Source of the DNA: Typha latifolia
Lineage: Eukaryota; Streptophyta; Magnoliopsida; Poales; Typhaceae
Assembly (NCBI GenBank): GCA_019914945.1
Contig: CM034101.1
Location: forward strand, 7,327,188 to 7,391,187
DNA length: 64,000 nucleotides
Direction of reading: 5' to 3'
Shown: one piece after another, positions 54,208 to 64,000 of the stretch
Numbering within the stretch: the first letter of the stretch is position 1
How the letters are laid out: every line of letters starts with the position of its first letter
Program-made: the position numbers and the translations under genes
Notes under the pieces: generated by a model
What the model saw: the letters and a program-made list of their open reading frames with translations, nothing else
Told to the model about the DNA's origin: nothing
The model's database searches: none

Positions 54208-55232
54208 GGGGTGTAGAAGAGAGGAACAGAGGCATGTGTGGTGGGGGAGAGTAGCAAGGACAGACCACGGGTGCGTTGGGGCTGGTGGTAAGTGGAATAG
54301 GACATGTTGGGCTGACCACCTAATCCCTCTGTTTCACTTCTTCAGGACAAACTTGGCCCTTTTTTCTCCACATCCATCAGTTCATACTTATCTATCTCTC
54401 TCTCCCCCCACCCCCTTAAAACCCCTTTATAAGAGGGAAATTTGGGTGTGATGCATGGTTAGCTAGACTTTGTGGTGATGCAATGCCTTTTAACTTTGAA
54501 ATTCCAAACTAATATCTTTGCCGCTTTTGACAAGAGATTTGATGCGTGTACCACTCGTTTACTCCTCCGAGGTAGAAAATCCGGTCCAGTTTTTTCGCTT
54601 TTCCCTTACTATCATGCAGTTCTCCTTTCAATTCGTTTTTAAAAATTAAAACTGTTTGGTCTTAGAATAGCAATTCGAATTTGCTTACACGGAAACGTAG
54701 TATGTTAAATGCTCTCTGGACGTAGTATTTGCTATAAATTAAGAAATTTCCCTTCACGTTCCTGAAATGAAAAGATACCAAAGCACATTGTCATCTTTCT
54801 ACACTTTCTTTTGATCAAATTCTTTTCTCACCCAGTGCCGATCGTCGCAAAGAAAATTTAGTTCCTACTATTAGAAACATATGGTTGTACAACGCAGTTT
54901 GTGTTGATCAAACTGTGTTTCCAGGACATTTCCTCCCATAACCTCCTCCTCCTCCTCCTCAACTGCTAAAATATTGCCAATCCCGTTTCGCAGTTAATTT
55001 CGCTTTCAAGAATTCCCCAACAGCATTACTACATGTAAGAAGCTGTAACTTGCGATCTACATCACTTTCCACAGTTCAATCCGGACCAATTAGGAGGATC
55101 TCCTTTTTCGTCCAACAAAAAGGAGGCCCTGTGATCTATCTCCTTTCCTCGTTCTAGCGAGCAGAACTCCTTTTTTTACTTTTTTACTTTAACCAAGCAG
55201 CCGTTTTCCGTTGGTCCTTTCTGTATCATGTA

Positions 55233-55268
<36 letters not shown>

Positions 55269-55949
55269 TACGTACCGGACAGTACCACCTGGTGCTGTTT
55301 GGTAGTTTTTGATTTTTGGCTTGTGATGCCCTTGGCCTGCAGATGCTGATCGAGTACCACTCTCTCTTTCTAGGCGAGGGCCTACACCCATAGGGAGGCT
55401 GCAGAGACCATGTGGTGTCCTCCTTCATAACCGTCCCCCACTTCTCCACGGCCCTGTAGTCTACTTGACAACAGAACGTGCATTTGCCCACAAAAGGAAT
55501 CCATTTATTGACGTCAAGAGCCTAAGTTTACTTTCCGAACCCAACGTAAATAGATGAATTTCGAAATATTCACAATAATAGGGCGAACTCATTTTGGTGA
55601 AAAACGTATTAGTCATGAGCAGGTATATTAAAATCCGCCCCCCCCCCTCATTTTCTTCCCTCCCTCTCTTCTTCTTTTTCTTTTTTTTTCACCCTCACCC
55701 TGCATCTGCCCTTCTTCTATTCTCCTATCCACGTTCCGAAGTGTTGTCAGAGCTTTCTGTCATCGTGGTTCGACTTGTCGGTAAGTCTCCTTTCGGCTTA
55801 CGAAACTAATATGGTCAATAATTTCGGTAATGTCTTCCATCCGGTGATTGGCAGCCGATGGCTTCATGCCTCCACGCACCAGCTCTGATAGCTTTACCTT
55901 CATAAGGGGGAACCGTTGGCACCTTACTTCGGATTTCTTGTAGCTCGGG
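54208..55949. other. Intergenic upstream of SAUR, no gene
   Basis: It contains a GA microsatellite (55235-55265), a GTACGTACCGGACAGTACC repeat-like word (55267-55287), a C run and CT-rich stretch (55637-55690) and the 5-bp duplication TCGGG at 55945-55949. Sequence at 55620-55949 may belong to the element that the solo LTR entered. No coding exon is supported. Confidence 0.45.
55945..55949 (+). repeat. Target duplication of the solo LTR, left (partner 59348-59352)
   Basis: TCGGG stands directly before TGTAATAACG at 55950 and again directly after GTGTTACA at 59347. A 5-bp duplication is what Ty3/gypsy and copia integrases make. Confidence 0.85.
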
Positions 55950-58900
55950 TGTAATAACGAAAAAAAATATATATATATATATATTGGCGTTGCATGGCAC
56001 GAGCTCATGCCATGCAACGTGGGCGCGTGTTGGGGGCGCCACATGCGCCCACAACCGCCGGCCCGACCAATCGGGCCGGACCAGCTAGTTGCGGCGGGCC
56101 CCGCCGTCGCCGCCCTTCCCCCTCCTCCACCGCCTTCCCTCTCTCTCTTTCTCTCTCACATATTCTCTCTCTCTCCCTCCCTCTCTCTCTCTCTCTCTCT
56201 CTTCTCACATATTTTCTTGTCGATGCTGGACTACCACCGCCGTCGCCGCCGCAACACCACCCTCACCGCCTCTCTCTTTCTCCCTCTAAATCTCTCTCTC
56301 TCTCTTTCGATCTCTCTCTCTCGAGCTCTCTCTTTCTCTCCTTCCCTTGCCGACGCCGGCCTACCGCTGCCGTCGCCATCGTCGCTGCCACACCACCTTC
56401 TCTTTCTCTAACTCCCTCTTCTCTCTCTTACCCTCCTCTCTTTCTCTCTCTCTCTATCACCTCTCCCTTTCTCACCACCTTCTCTCTCTCTAACTCCCTC
56501 CTTCTCTCTCTACCCTTCTCTCTTTCTCTCTCTCTAGCACCGCTCTCTTTCTCTCCTCGTCGACGGCTTCTCGTTGTCGCCGTCGTCGCCGCCGCACCAC
56601 CTCTCTCTCTCTCTTACCCTCCTCTCTCTCTCTCTCTATCACCTCTCTCTCTTGAGCTCTCTCCCTTCTCTTATCAACGCCAGCCGCCGCTGTCACTCTC
56701 GCCATCGCCGCCGCCACCGCCGCAGCGTAGGTGAGCCTCCCTTCCTTCTCTTCTTCTTCTTCTTCTTTCTTCTTTCTTTCTTTCCCTTCTCCTTCCTCTC
56801 TTCTTCTCCATTCTTGGCCCTCCTCCTCCTCTTGTTGTGTAGCAGACAGTGTTAGAAGAGGACTATTATTATATTTTTTTATATAATTACTTCCTAATGA
56901 TAAATAACATAGTCTATTTAGGTAATTAATTATTTTGATAATTTATAACTAATATAATTTTACTAAGTATTATTATAATAATTTATTAATTACAATTATA
57001 AATATTGCCTATATATTTATTTAGAGCTTTAATTATTATTTATTAGTGAATATATGCAGTCTTATATTTATATTTAACTTATATTATATATGTCTATTTT
57101 TAGTATATTAGTATTATCTAATAGTTTGTATAAAATGGAATACTAGAATTGCAGATTATTTTTGTATAATAGGATAATGATTATTTTATGTATAATCTAG
57201 GATTAGTTAAATAAGAGTAAGTATTACAAAATAACTAGTAATAATATTATTCTATAATTATATTTTTATTAAATCATATATATAGTCGTCTTGGTTATTT
57301 ATAAAAAGGAGATAAATTACTATATACTTATTTTCTATAATTACCAAATTAGGATTTTATTAAATAAATATAAATAGCATATTAATATTGCCATAATTAA
57401 ATTTATCCTATAAATCTAATCAATATTAAACCTAATAAAATATCATATTTTACTCGAACGAATTCTAATCAGATAACTAACTTTATGTTACTTAAACATT
57501 TTCAGACTCTGAACCCCCTTATTTGAGACTCCGAGGATCTCACCAGCGTCGAGTGGCAGTTGATTGATGGACCTGAGGGATATGTGCATTAAGTCTTCTG
57601 ATAAGATGTGAGTAGTCTTATCCCTTAGACGCCTTTCTCAAATTAGGTTATATTATATATTTATGTACATGCATGTTTTGGCCTCTAGCATGATTATATG
57701 ATTTTATCTAGAGATGATTATAGTCGAGCATATTTTATCATGCATTCAATTATGCTGATTTGGGATATGAGTACATTGGTGATATATATAGAGATGATTA
57801 GAGATGATTCTATTGTTATGATTGTTTACCGAGTTGATCTGTAATATGAGTATGCATGTAATAGATTATCATAAGTATGTATGTGTTGACGATACAGTTG
57901 AAGACTACATTACATCATTTTCTCTTGATTCTTATTCCACCTAAATTCCTGTTATGCATTGACTTGTTATCGTACTAGATATATACATTTGCTCTGTCAT
58001 TTAGAAGGAAAGCATGAAATATGATTGATAGGATAGTTGATAGAAAGCGTGAGGATACCCGAGTGGGTGCGAGGGTTAGGGCGTGCTTGGAGATGATTGA
58101 TCGCTCGACATAGTAGTGATCCTGTTGGCCTTACATCTAAGGTCGTTAGTCTGTATGCACAGCAGACATTCGGACATATGCCGTTCGCCAGGGCATATGC
58201 GGTGAGTTATCCTCACGAGGTTTCTATCAACTATGTGGGTGCCCGGTCTGGATGGATGTTGATACCCTAGCGGGTGGCGGGGTATGGTTATATTGGAGAT
58301 ACTCTTGCGGGTGACGGATTATGCTCTGAGCCTTTGGACATGATGTTGAGACCGGGTACCGAGTATTGACTGTGCATAGTGGTCTAGTATGATGATATTA
58401 TACCGAGATGTCGGTGAGGATGGATGATTGTGATGTTGAGAAATGCATATGATTTCATTATTATTTGGTTACCTGATTATCTAGTGATCAATATGCATTA
58501 TATATTATTGCATTTGATATCATAGCATGGTCATGGTCGGTATGCATCATGTGTCATATTTGAGAGAGAGTTATGTTGATGGTATGATATGGAGATTTAT
58601 TTATACATCGTCGAGGATTATATATTCTATCAATTATGACATGACATGTTATCTATTTTTTATTTATGTATTATTGAGGAACATTCATATACTCATTCAT
58701 GACATGATGCTCTTTCTGATTCATATTATCCAGTACATAATTTACTCTCTGTTTGACATCATTGATTCGGGGTAAGGTCTTTTCACTGAGCCTTTTGCTC
58801 ATGACTCTCTTTATTTTCTTTTCTAACCCCCTCAGATACATGGTATGTGATAGCGACTTGAGATATCTCGAGAAGATATTTTAGAGTGATGATGAGGTGA

Positions 58901-59347
58901 ACTATAGATATGAGACGGTATAGATGATAGTTTATATAAGAATTGAGTTGTACCAGTATTTGATATTTGTACTATGCTGTATTAGACGATGAATTGTATA
59001 ATACATGTCAAATCATAGTGTACTCTTATATTAGTCATTTTAGTTGTATATTGATGGTTTGTTGTGGTATGTGTGGGTCCTACCAGATTATGTAATGGTT
59101 TAATATATATTATTATGGACTGGGATATTCATATGTTAACAGGTTTATTCGGTTAATAATATGATTTAATTGGTGATGGGTTATGTAATCATGGATATGT
59201 TAGCAGGTGGTATTTGATGATGTCATGATTGTATGTGTACAGGAGAGTATCTGTGCATGACGGGCCCCGCCCGTCTTGTCGCGTGTGCCGCGTGTGCCGT
59301 GTGGGCGCGTGGGCATGCACCCTGCCGTGCCGGGCGGGGGTGTTACA
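55950..59347 (+). mobile_element. Solo LTR, about 3.4 kb, with 5-bp target duplication
   Basis: It begins TGTAATAACG and ends GGGTGTTACA, nearly perfect inverted termini with TG/CA, flanked on both sides by TCGGG. It has no gag or pol, so it is a lone LTR left by recombination between two LTRs. The first kilobase is GC- and CT-rich (56090-56830, CTCTCTCT with CCGCCGTCGCC), the middle is AT-rich, and the 3' part carries CACTGAGCCTTTTGCTCATGA (58776-58796), reminiscent of the TCACCACCTT block in the family-C LTR. Its ends resemble family C, so the two are related lineages. The long LTR suggests a large Ty3/gypsy element. Long open frames at 55994-56734 are CT-repeat artefacts. Confidence 0.85.
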
Positions 59348-59352
59348 TCGGG

Positions 59353-61404
59353 AGACGATGTGGGCCAACTCCATGGCTGCCAACCATGGAGGACCCTTTC
59401 CCTTTGTCGCTGACCACTTGTGCACTGTGCACACTCTCCTAGACCTTGTCATCCTTCTAGTATGGGTTTTTTTATTGATATTCTCGGTGACTCGTCGACT
59501 CGTCGACTCGTTCCCCTTATTGTCATTAGGCTTCTTCCCTCTAAGATGATCGTGCTTCATCTCCAATCAGCACATCGTGTACATTCCCCCTCGGTCAAAG
59601 AGAAGGTTAGTAGGTGAGTGGCTCAGCTATCGGCGATGGCGATCACCGGTAGCCATTCCTTTTCTTCTTTGCATGCCTTGGCTTTGGAAGGAGGGGAGGT
59701 GTTGTTAGCTTGGGCTAGGTGTGGCCCAGCCTAGCTCGGGTTTGAGTTAGGTGCAGCCAACCTAATTGGTGGGTTGTACTACAGGTAGATCAATGCAAGT
59801 TTTTAGTGGGTTGGGCTATGTCCTAACCCATTTTGTTTAGGTGGGGCGGCTAGCAGCCAACCTAAGAGGCTTTTAAACCTTATTGCTTTAGGGCTTTGGG
59901 CCCAATCTTGGTATGTGTTGGGGTCTTGGTCTTGGGTTTTGAGTTGGCCTAAGCAGAATAACTACTCTTTAATTGTTTTAATTTACTTAGTTATTTTATT
60001 TAATTATTGTTGTCAAACTTAAGTCTTAATTATTAATCATCCTTTAAGGGTAAATTTGTTAGCCATAATAATTGCTATAATTTAATAATGATAAATGAGG
60101 CATTAGTATAGGATTACCACTGTTAATTGCTTTTAATTGGACTTTATCTCTAAGTTTGGTAATTCTAGTAGACGTGCATTTATATGCAATAAGTAAGTTA
60201 ATTAAGCATGATCTTTTATATTTTTTAAAGTCGATAGTAATTAGTGCAACCATAAATGTGATGAGAATTGTATTAATAACCCTTAATGGTGTGTCAGATC
60301 GTCAAAATTAATATACCAACTCTACCTGATTAATAAATGCAAGAATTTTTTATTAAACCTACCCAAACTTATAACTAATGTTAGTAAGGTTAATTAATTA
60401 ATTAGTGACATAAATGTTATACTTATATTTTATTACTTTCTTTATTGGGGTGGACTCCGTACTATGCGAGGATGATCTGTGGCATCGTTGGAGTTGATTA
60501 ATTTGGAAATGATACCTGGCAAGTGAAACTCCTATAGTCTAGGAGTAGAGTAGAGAATAAAATATTTTATTTTAAGACATCATCACATTCATACCATGCA
60601 TGTGCATGTATATAAATTATGTTAACTTTACTTTCATTTGGCATAATTACATTGATCATGACTACTATGCATACTCATAGGCATGATCATATATGATAAC
60701 ACGTAATACATGATAATGAGGTGTTTCATTATGCTTGTTGTGTTATATAATATTATGTCATTTGCAGACATGCACAACCATAAAAGGTATGACTTTTGTG
60801 TCTTAACAGTACTTAACACCTCCACAACTAAGCTTCATGGCAAATGATATTATTATACTTATATATTAAGGCTCATGCTTGAGTTCCCAATTTGTTGATC
60901 ATAGACAATCAAGTAGCTATTTCACCAAGTGATGGCCGATTTATTATCGATTGATGAGAGTCATGCCCTTTAGGATATTTAAGATATAGAGAGAATGGTA
61001 GGATGATGTAATCTTAGCGGTACCTGATGACATAGGGTGAGGAAGTCCGTGAGCGATGGCTCATGATTTTTCTGCATGGTGGTGCGATGATATAGAGCCA
61101 AGGTATATTGACTCATGTGATAGGCTTACGACTGAAGTCCTTAGTTTGGCGATTCTACCACTAAATTCTATTCTCCCTTAGGGTTATTCATGTGGTCATA
61201 TTGATGTGGCCTACAAGCGTAGCTCTGCATGAGCCTAAGTTATAGACTTGATAGTCTGATGTGATATATATCATATTATTTAGTATTGATATGGCTTATG
61301 GCGGAGCTTAGTGTGAGCACGAGTTTGAGGATATGATAATACGGGTTTGATGCATGTCTTGTTGTAGATTGCTAGTGCATGTGCATATTAGATGAATATG
61401 ATGA
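59353..61404 (+). repeat. Probable 5' and middle parts of a family-C LTR
   Basis: Non-coding and continuous with the recognisable family-C 3' end at 61405-61885. It shows a GGCTTTTAAACC TATA-like stretch near 59870, runs of GGGCTTTGGGCC words, and GATGAT/TATAGACTTGATAG stretches like those in the solo LTR middle. The left boundary is unknown; the solo LTR may have inserted into this older LTR. Confidence 0.4.
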
Positions 61405-61885
61405 GTATGTGGCATTGATGCATTGATTTGATCATGATATGCGTATTTACATTTATCTACTATTGCCTTTTTATTTACACTAATTTTAGACTGTAGAAGT
61501 AGAAACTTACTAGCTTTATATTCACCACCTTTTGGTGAAAATATTTTCAATTTGTAGATGAGCTCGCGTTCGTGGAGAAGTCGACGAAGATCTATTTCAT
61601 AATTCTTCTAATTATTTTCTTGTGTAAATTTAAGACAATGGCTTGTAGCCCCTATGTGGGTATTTTTATATGTTTTTGGATATGTATTTTGGGGCTTGCT
61701 ATATCATTTATTGTTATAGGCCTCTTTTGTTTATATTATTTATAGACTTATTAGACTTTTCATATATATATTATGATGAAATATTGACCAATAGGTTATG
61801 TAGAAACCATGTGGGTTCTACCGACACGAGGGACATGTGGGTTTTACCTATATGAGGGGCATGTGTATTTAGTGGCGAATATATT
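61405..61885 (+). repeat. Family-C LTR 3' part, second copy
   Basis: It aligns with 905-1375 from TGATGCATTGATTTGAT through TTTTAGACTGTAGAAGTAGAAACTT, the CACCACCTTTTGG block, GAGCTCGCGTTCGTGGAG and the GTGGGTTCTACC...GAGGGGCATG block. The end is degraded (AGTGGCGAATATA) and lacks the TGTTAACA terminus seen at 1375. Confidence 0.65.
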
Positions 61886-64000
61886 TTATTTTTGTCATAG
61901 GCCCATTTTTGTTTTCTTTGCACATAAGACATTTTTTTGCCTTTAAAATGTGTCTCTGTGTCATTCAGTGCTTATTAAATGCTAATAGCACAATGTAAGA
62001 ATAAAGAAAAGTGATGCGTGTTCATATTTTTTTTTCTTTTTCTTTTGCTGCTCTGCTTCTTCTTCTAATTTATCTCTTACTACTTCCTGTTTTCTTCTTC
62101 TTCTTTCATCTAGTTATTCTAATTATGGATGAAATACGAATTGAAGCTTTGCTAAGAAAATTTTCGTTTATTTATGGACGTTTGCACATCTACGATGTAG
62201 TTGTATATTTAATTCAAATTGATTGTTTTTCTCTAAAAAACTTAATATGCATTACAAATAAAGTGCAATATTTAGTTATGGACACTTTTATTTATCCAAC
62301 GCAATATCTTAACTATACATTAGAGTATTTTCCAATTAAAAGAGAAAAAAGGAATCATTCTTACTTATTTTTTTAAGTATGATTTGTAGTTAATTTATAA
62401 AATTTGCAAATTAACTATAAAATATGGTTAGAAAAAGAAGAAAGATAAGAAAGAATAAAATAGATACTACCCTAAAATGAACTTAATATGTGTTGCAAAT
62501 AAGGTGATATATCTAGTTATGAGCAATTTTATTTATTTAACACAATTTCTTAATTATACATTAGATTGTTTCCCAATTGATAGAGCTAAAAGAATTATTT
62601 TACTTATTTTTTCCACTAGAAATAATTTTATACAAGAAAAATAAGAGCATGAAAGAGTGACATATAATAAGTAAAAGAAGAGTATAGTATAATTTTTTTT
62701 CAAGTTAATCATAAATTTTGTAAATAAACTATGAATTATATTCATAAAAAGAAGGTGGATTAAGTGAAGTAAGAGAGATACTATATTCTATTTAAATTTT
62801 TGTAGACATGTTATAATCATTAATACATTTCTAATGTACATGAATACTTTCATTTATCAAGTATAATTTTTTAAGTGTGCAGGGGATATGTTTTCCCATT
62901 AAAATAACCAAAAGAATCAAATACTGTAATCACATTTCAAATATAGAGAACATTGGTGCTACGAGTAGCTAAAAGAAAGGGATAATTATTCATTTTATTG
63001 TATGATTTAATATTAGGTACATAGTTAATTTATGAATTTCATAGTTATATTACAAATTTCATAGTTATATTATAAATTTCACAATTATATTTATTAACAT
63101 TCTCTGTCTTCTTTTTTTCACTAGAAATAATTTTATATAAGCATCTCATACAAAAAAAAATAAAGTGGTAAAGGAGTAAGATATAAAAAAAATAAGTAAA
63201 AGGAGAGCAGAATAAAAAAAAACTTTGTAAGGTAATTGTATATTTTGTAAATAAACTATAAATTATAATCATAAAAAAGAGAATGAGAAGAAGTAAGAGA
63301 AATACTATCCTATTTAAACTTTTGGACACATTTCATAATTACCAAACCTTTCTTATTCTATATAAGCCTTTCATACAAGCTTGCCATTTAAAGTTTGATT
63401 AACAATTATCACAAGTGCTTATTTTGCAAGGTAAGAGAAGTGTGTATGTCCCTATATAGGTTATTGATGGTAAAGAAATATTAAAATTGCTCATGTCAAT
63501 GAATGTAAAGGAGAAATGTAGTAACTTTTTTAAGCTGAATATTTATTTAGTCTTTCTAGATAATTTACTTCTATCTTCTTATCTATTTGAAGAAATATAT
63601 GTACTTGTCGAAATGTGGTGTAAGTATCTTCAAAATTGTTCTAGCCAAATTATAGGCACACACTAGAGATCTTTATACATCAAAGTGTGAAAATGATCTT
63701 CCATATCTAAATAGATGCACTTTCTAGATTAACCGATAATCTTACTCTTATGTTCAAGTTTGCAACAAAGCTTCGTATTTTCTACAAACTACATATTTTT
63801 TTATATCTTATTTTTCCACCTCCTTATTTCTCTTATATGAGAGACTTGTATAGAATTTTTTAGTGAAAAGAATTAAAGAAAATAAAAAAGTTAGTAAATA
63901 TATGCTGTAAAATTTGTTAATTAATTATGAAATACTAACTATAATTTATAGTTTTTTTTAAAGAAAATTCGTAATTTAACTTTGAAATACGGCCAGAAAA
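61886..64000. repeat. AT-rich region with diverged tandem duplications
   Basis: Blocks recur along the + strand. AACTTAATATGCATTACAAATA (62240) reappears as AACTTAATATGTGTTGCAAATA (62478). The 62620-62790 segment (GAAATAATTTTATA...TAAATAAACTATGAATTATA...AGAGATACTAT) reappears at 63122-63312. CATAGTTATATTACAAATTT repeats side by side at 63040-63090. No gene is supported; the frames here are short and of odd composition. Confidence 0.55.

Noticed and set aside
55994..56734. 246-codon + strand frame rich in Ser, Leu and Pro
   Set aside because: It lies inside the solo LTR and consists of CTCTCT and CCGCCGTCGCC translations; frames on the other strand are equally long.
62011..62376. 121-codon + strand frame with hydrophobic start
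   Set aside because: Odd AT-driven composition, overlaps the diverged tandem repeat, no family resemblance.
1..64000. CRISPR arrays, bacterial operons, rRNA genes, organelle DNA
   Set aside because: No regularly spaced repeats with unique spacers, no rRNA-like blocks and no plastid or mitochondrial genes. Spliced genes and plant retroelements show nuclear plant DNA.

Overview
The window is nuclear DNA of a flowering plant. It has spliced plant genes in AT-rich, repeat-filled sequence with nested retroelements. The long-coil protein at its centre looks most like monocot members of its family, but I would not name a species. Only two host protein genes can be supported. (1) A filament-like plant protein (FPP) gene on the + strand has five coding exons from 20399 to 36053, which splice in frame to about 1,068 residues. 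A probable non-coding first exon ends near 14245. (2) An intronless SAUR gene (small auxin up RNA, 99 residues) lies on the - strand at 53814-54113, with a TATA box at 54200-54207.

Almost everything else is transposable-element debris. 1-3187: a wrecked - strand Ty3/gypsy element (long terminal repeats of family A, gag remnant, tRNA-Met-type primer site) with a piece of another LTR (family C). 3188-8560: AT-rich sequence with no gene. 8560-12041: a decayed Ty1/copia element (reverse transcriptase, RNase H, 3' LTR) carrying a nested hAT-type DNA element with an exact target duplication and a second relative. 12042-14245: the presumed promoter and 5' UTR of FPP. 14246-36053: FPP introns and exons; the 11.3-kb intron 1 holds a 6.7-kb antisense chromovirus (22355-29101). 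39270-49895: a broken LINE, interrupted by a hAT-like MITE and by a second chromovirus (42459 to about 48240) whose two ends do not match. 50886-51651: two more MITEs. 55950-59347: a 3.4-kb solo LTR with a 5-bp target duplication. 59353-64000: further LTR C remnants, then a diverged AT-rich tandem repeat.

The most interesting unnamed object is a small DNA-transposon family (five well-bounded or near-bounded copies plus one remnant). It has CA...TG ends, terminal inverted repeats around GATGGCCGTGCCGGC and 8-bp target duplications. Copies range from about 76 to 675 bp and sit in FPP introns, inside the LINE and between genes. Other points worth checking are palindromic GCGTTCGAACGC arrays that vary among family-A LTRs, a templated filler-DNA junction inside the LINE, an 88-nt foldback upstream of FPP, and the chimeric chromovirus. 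All calls come from reading the sequence; no search was run.
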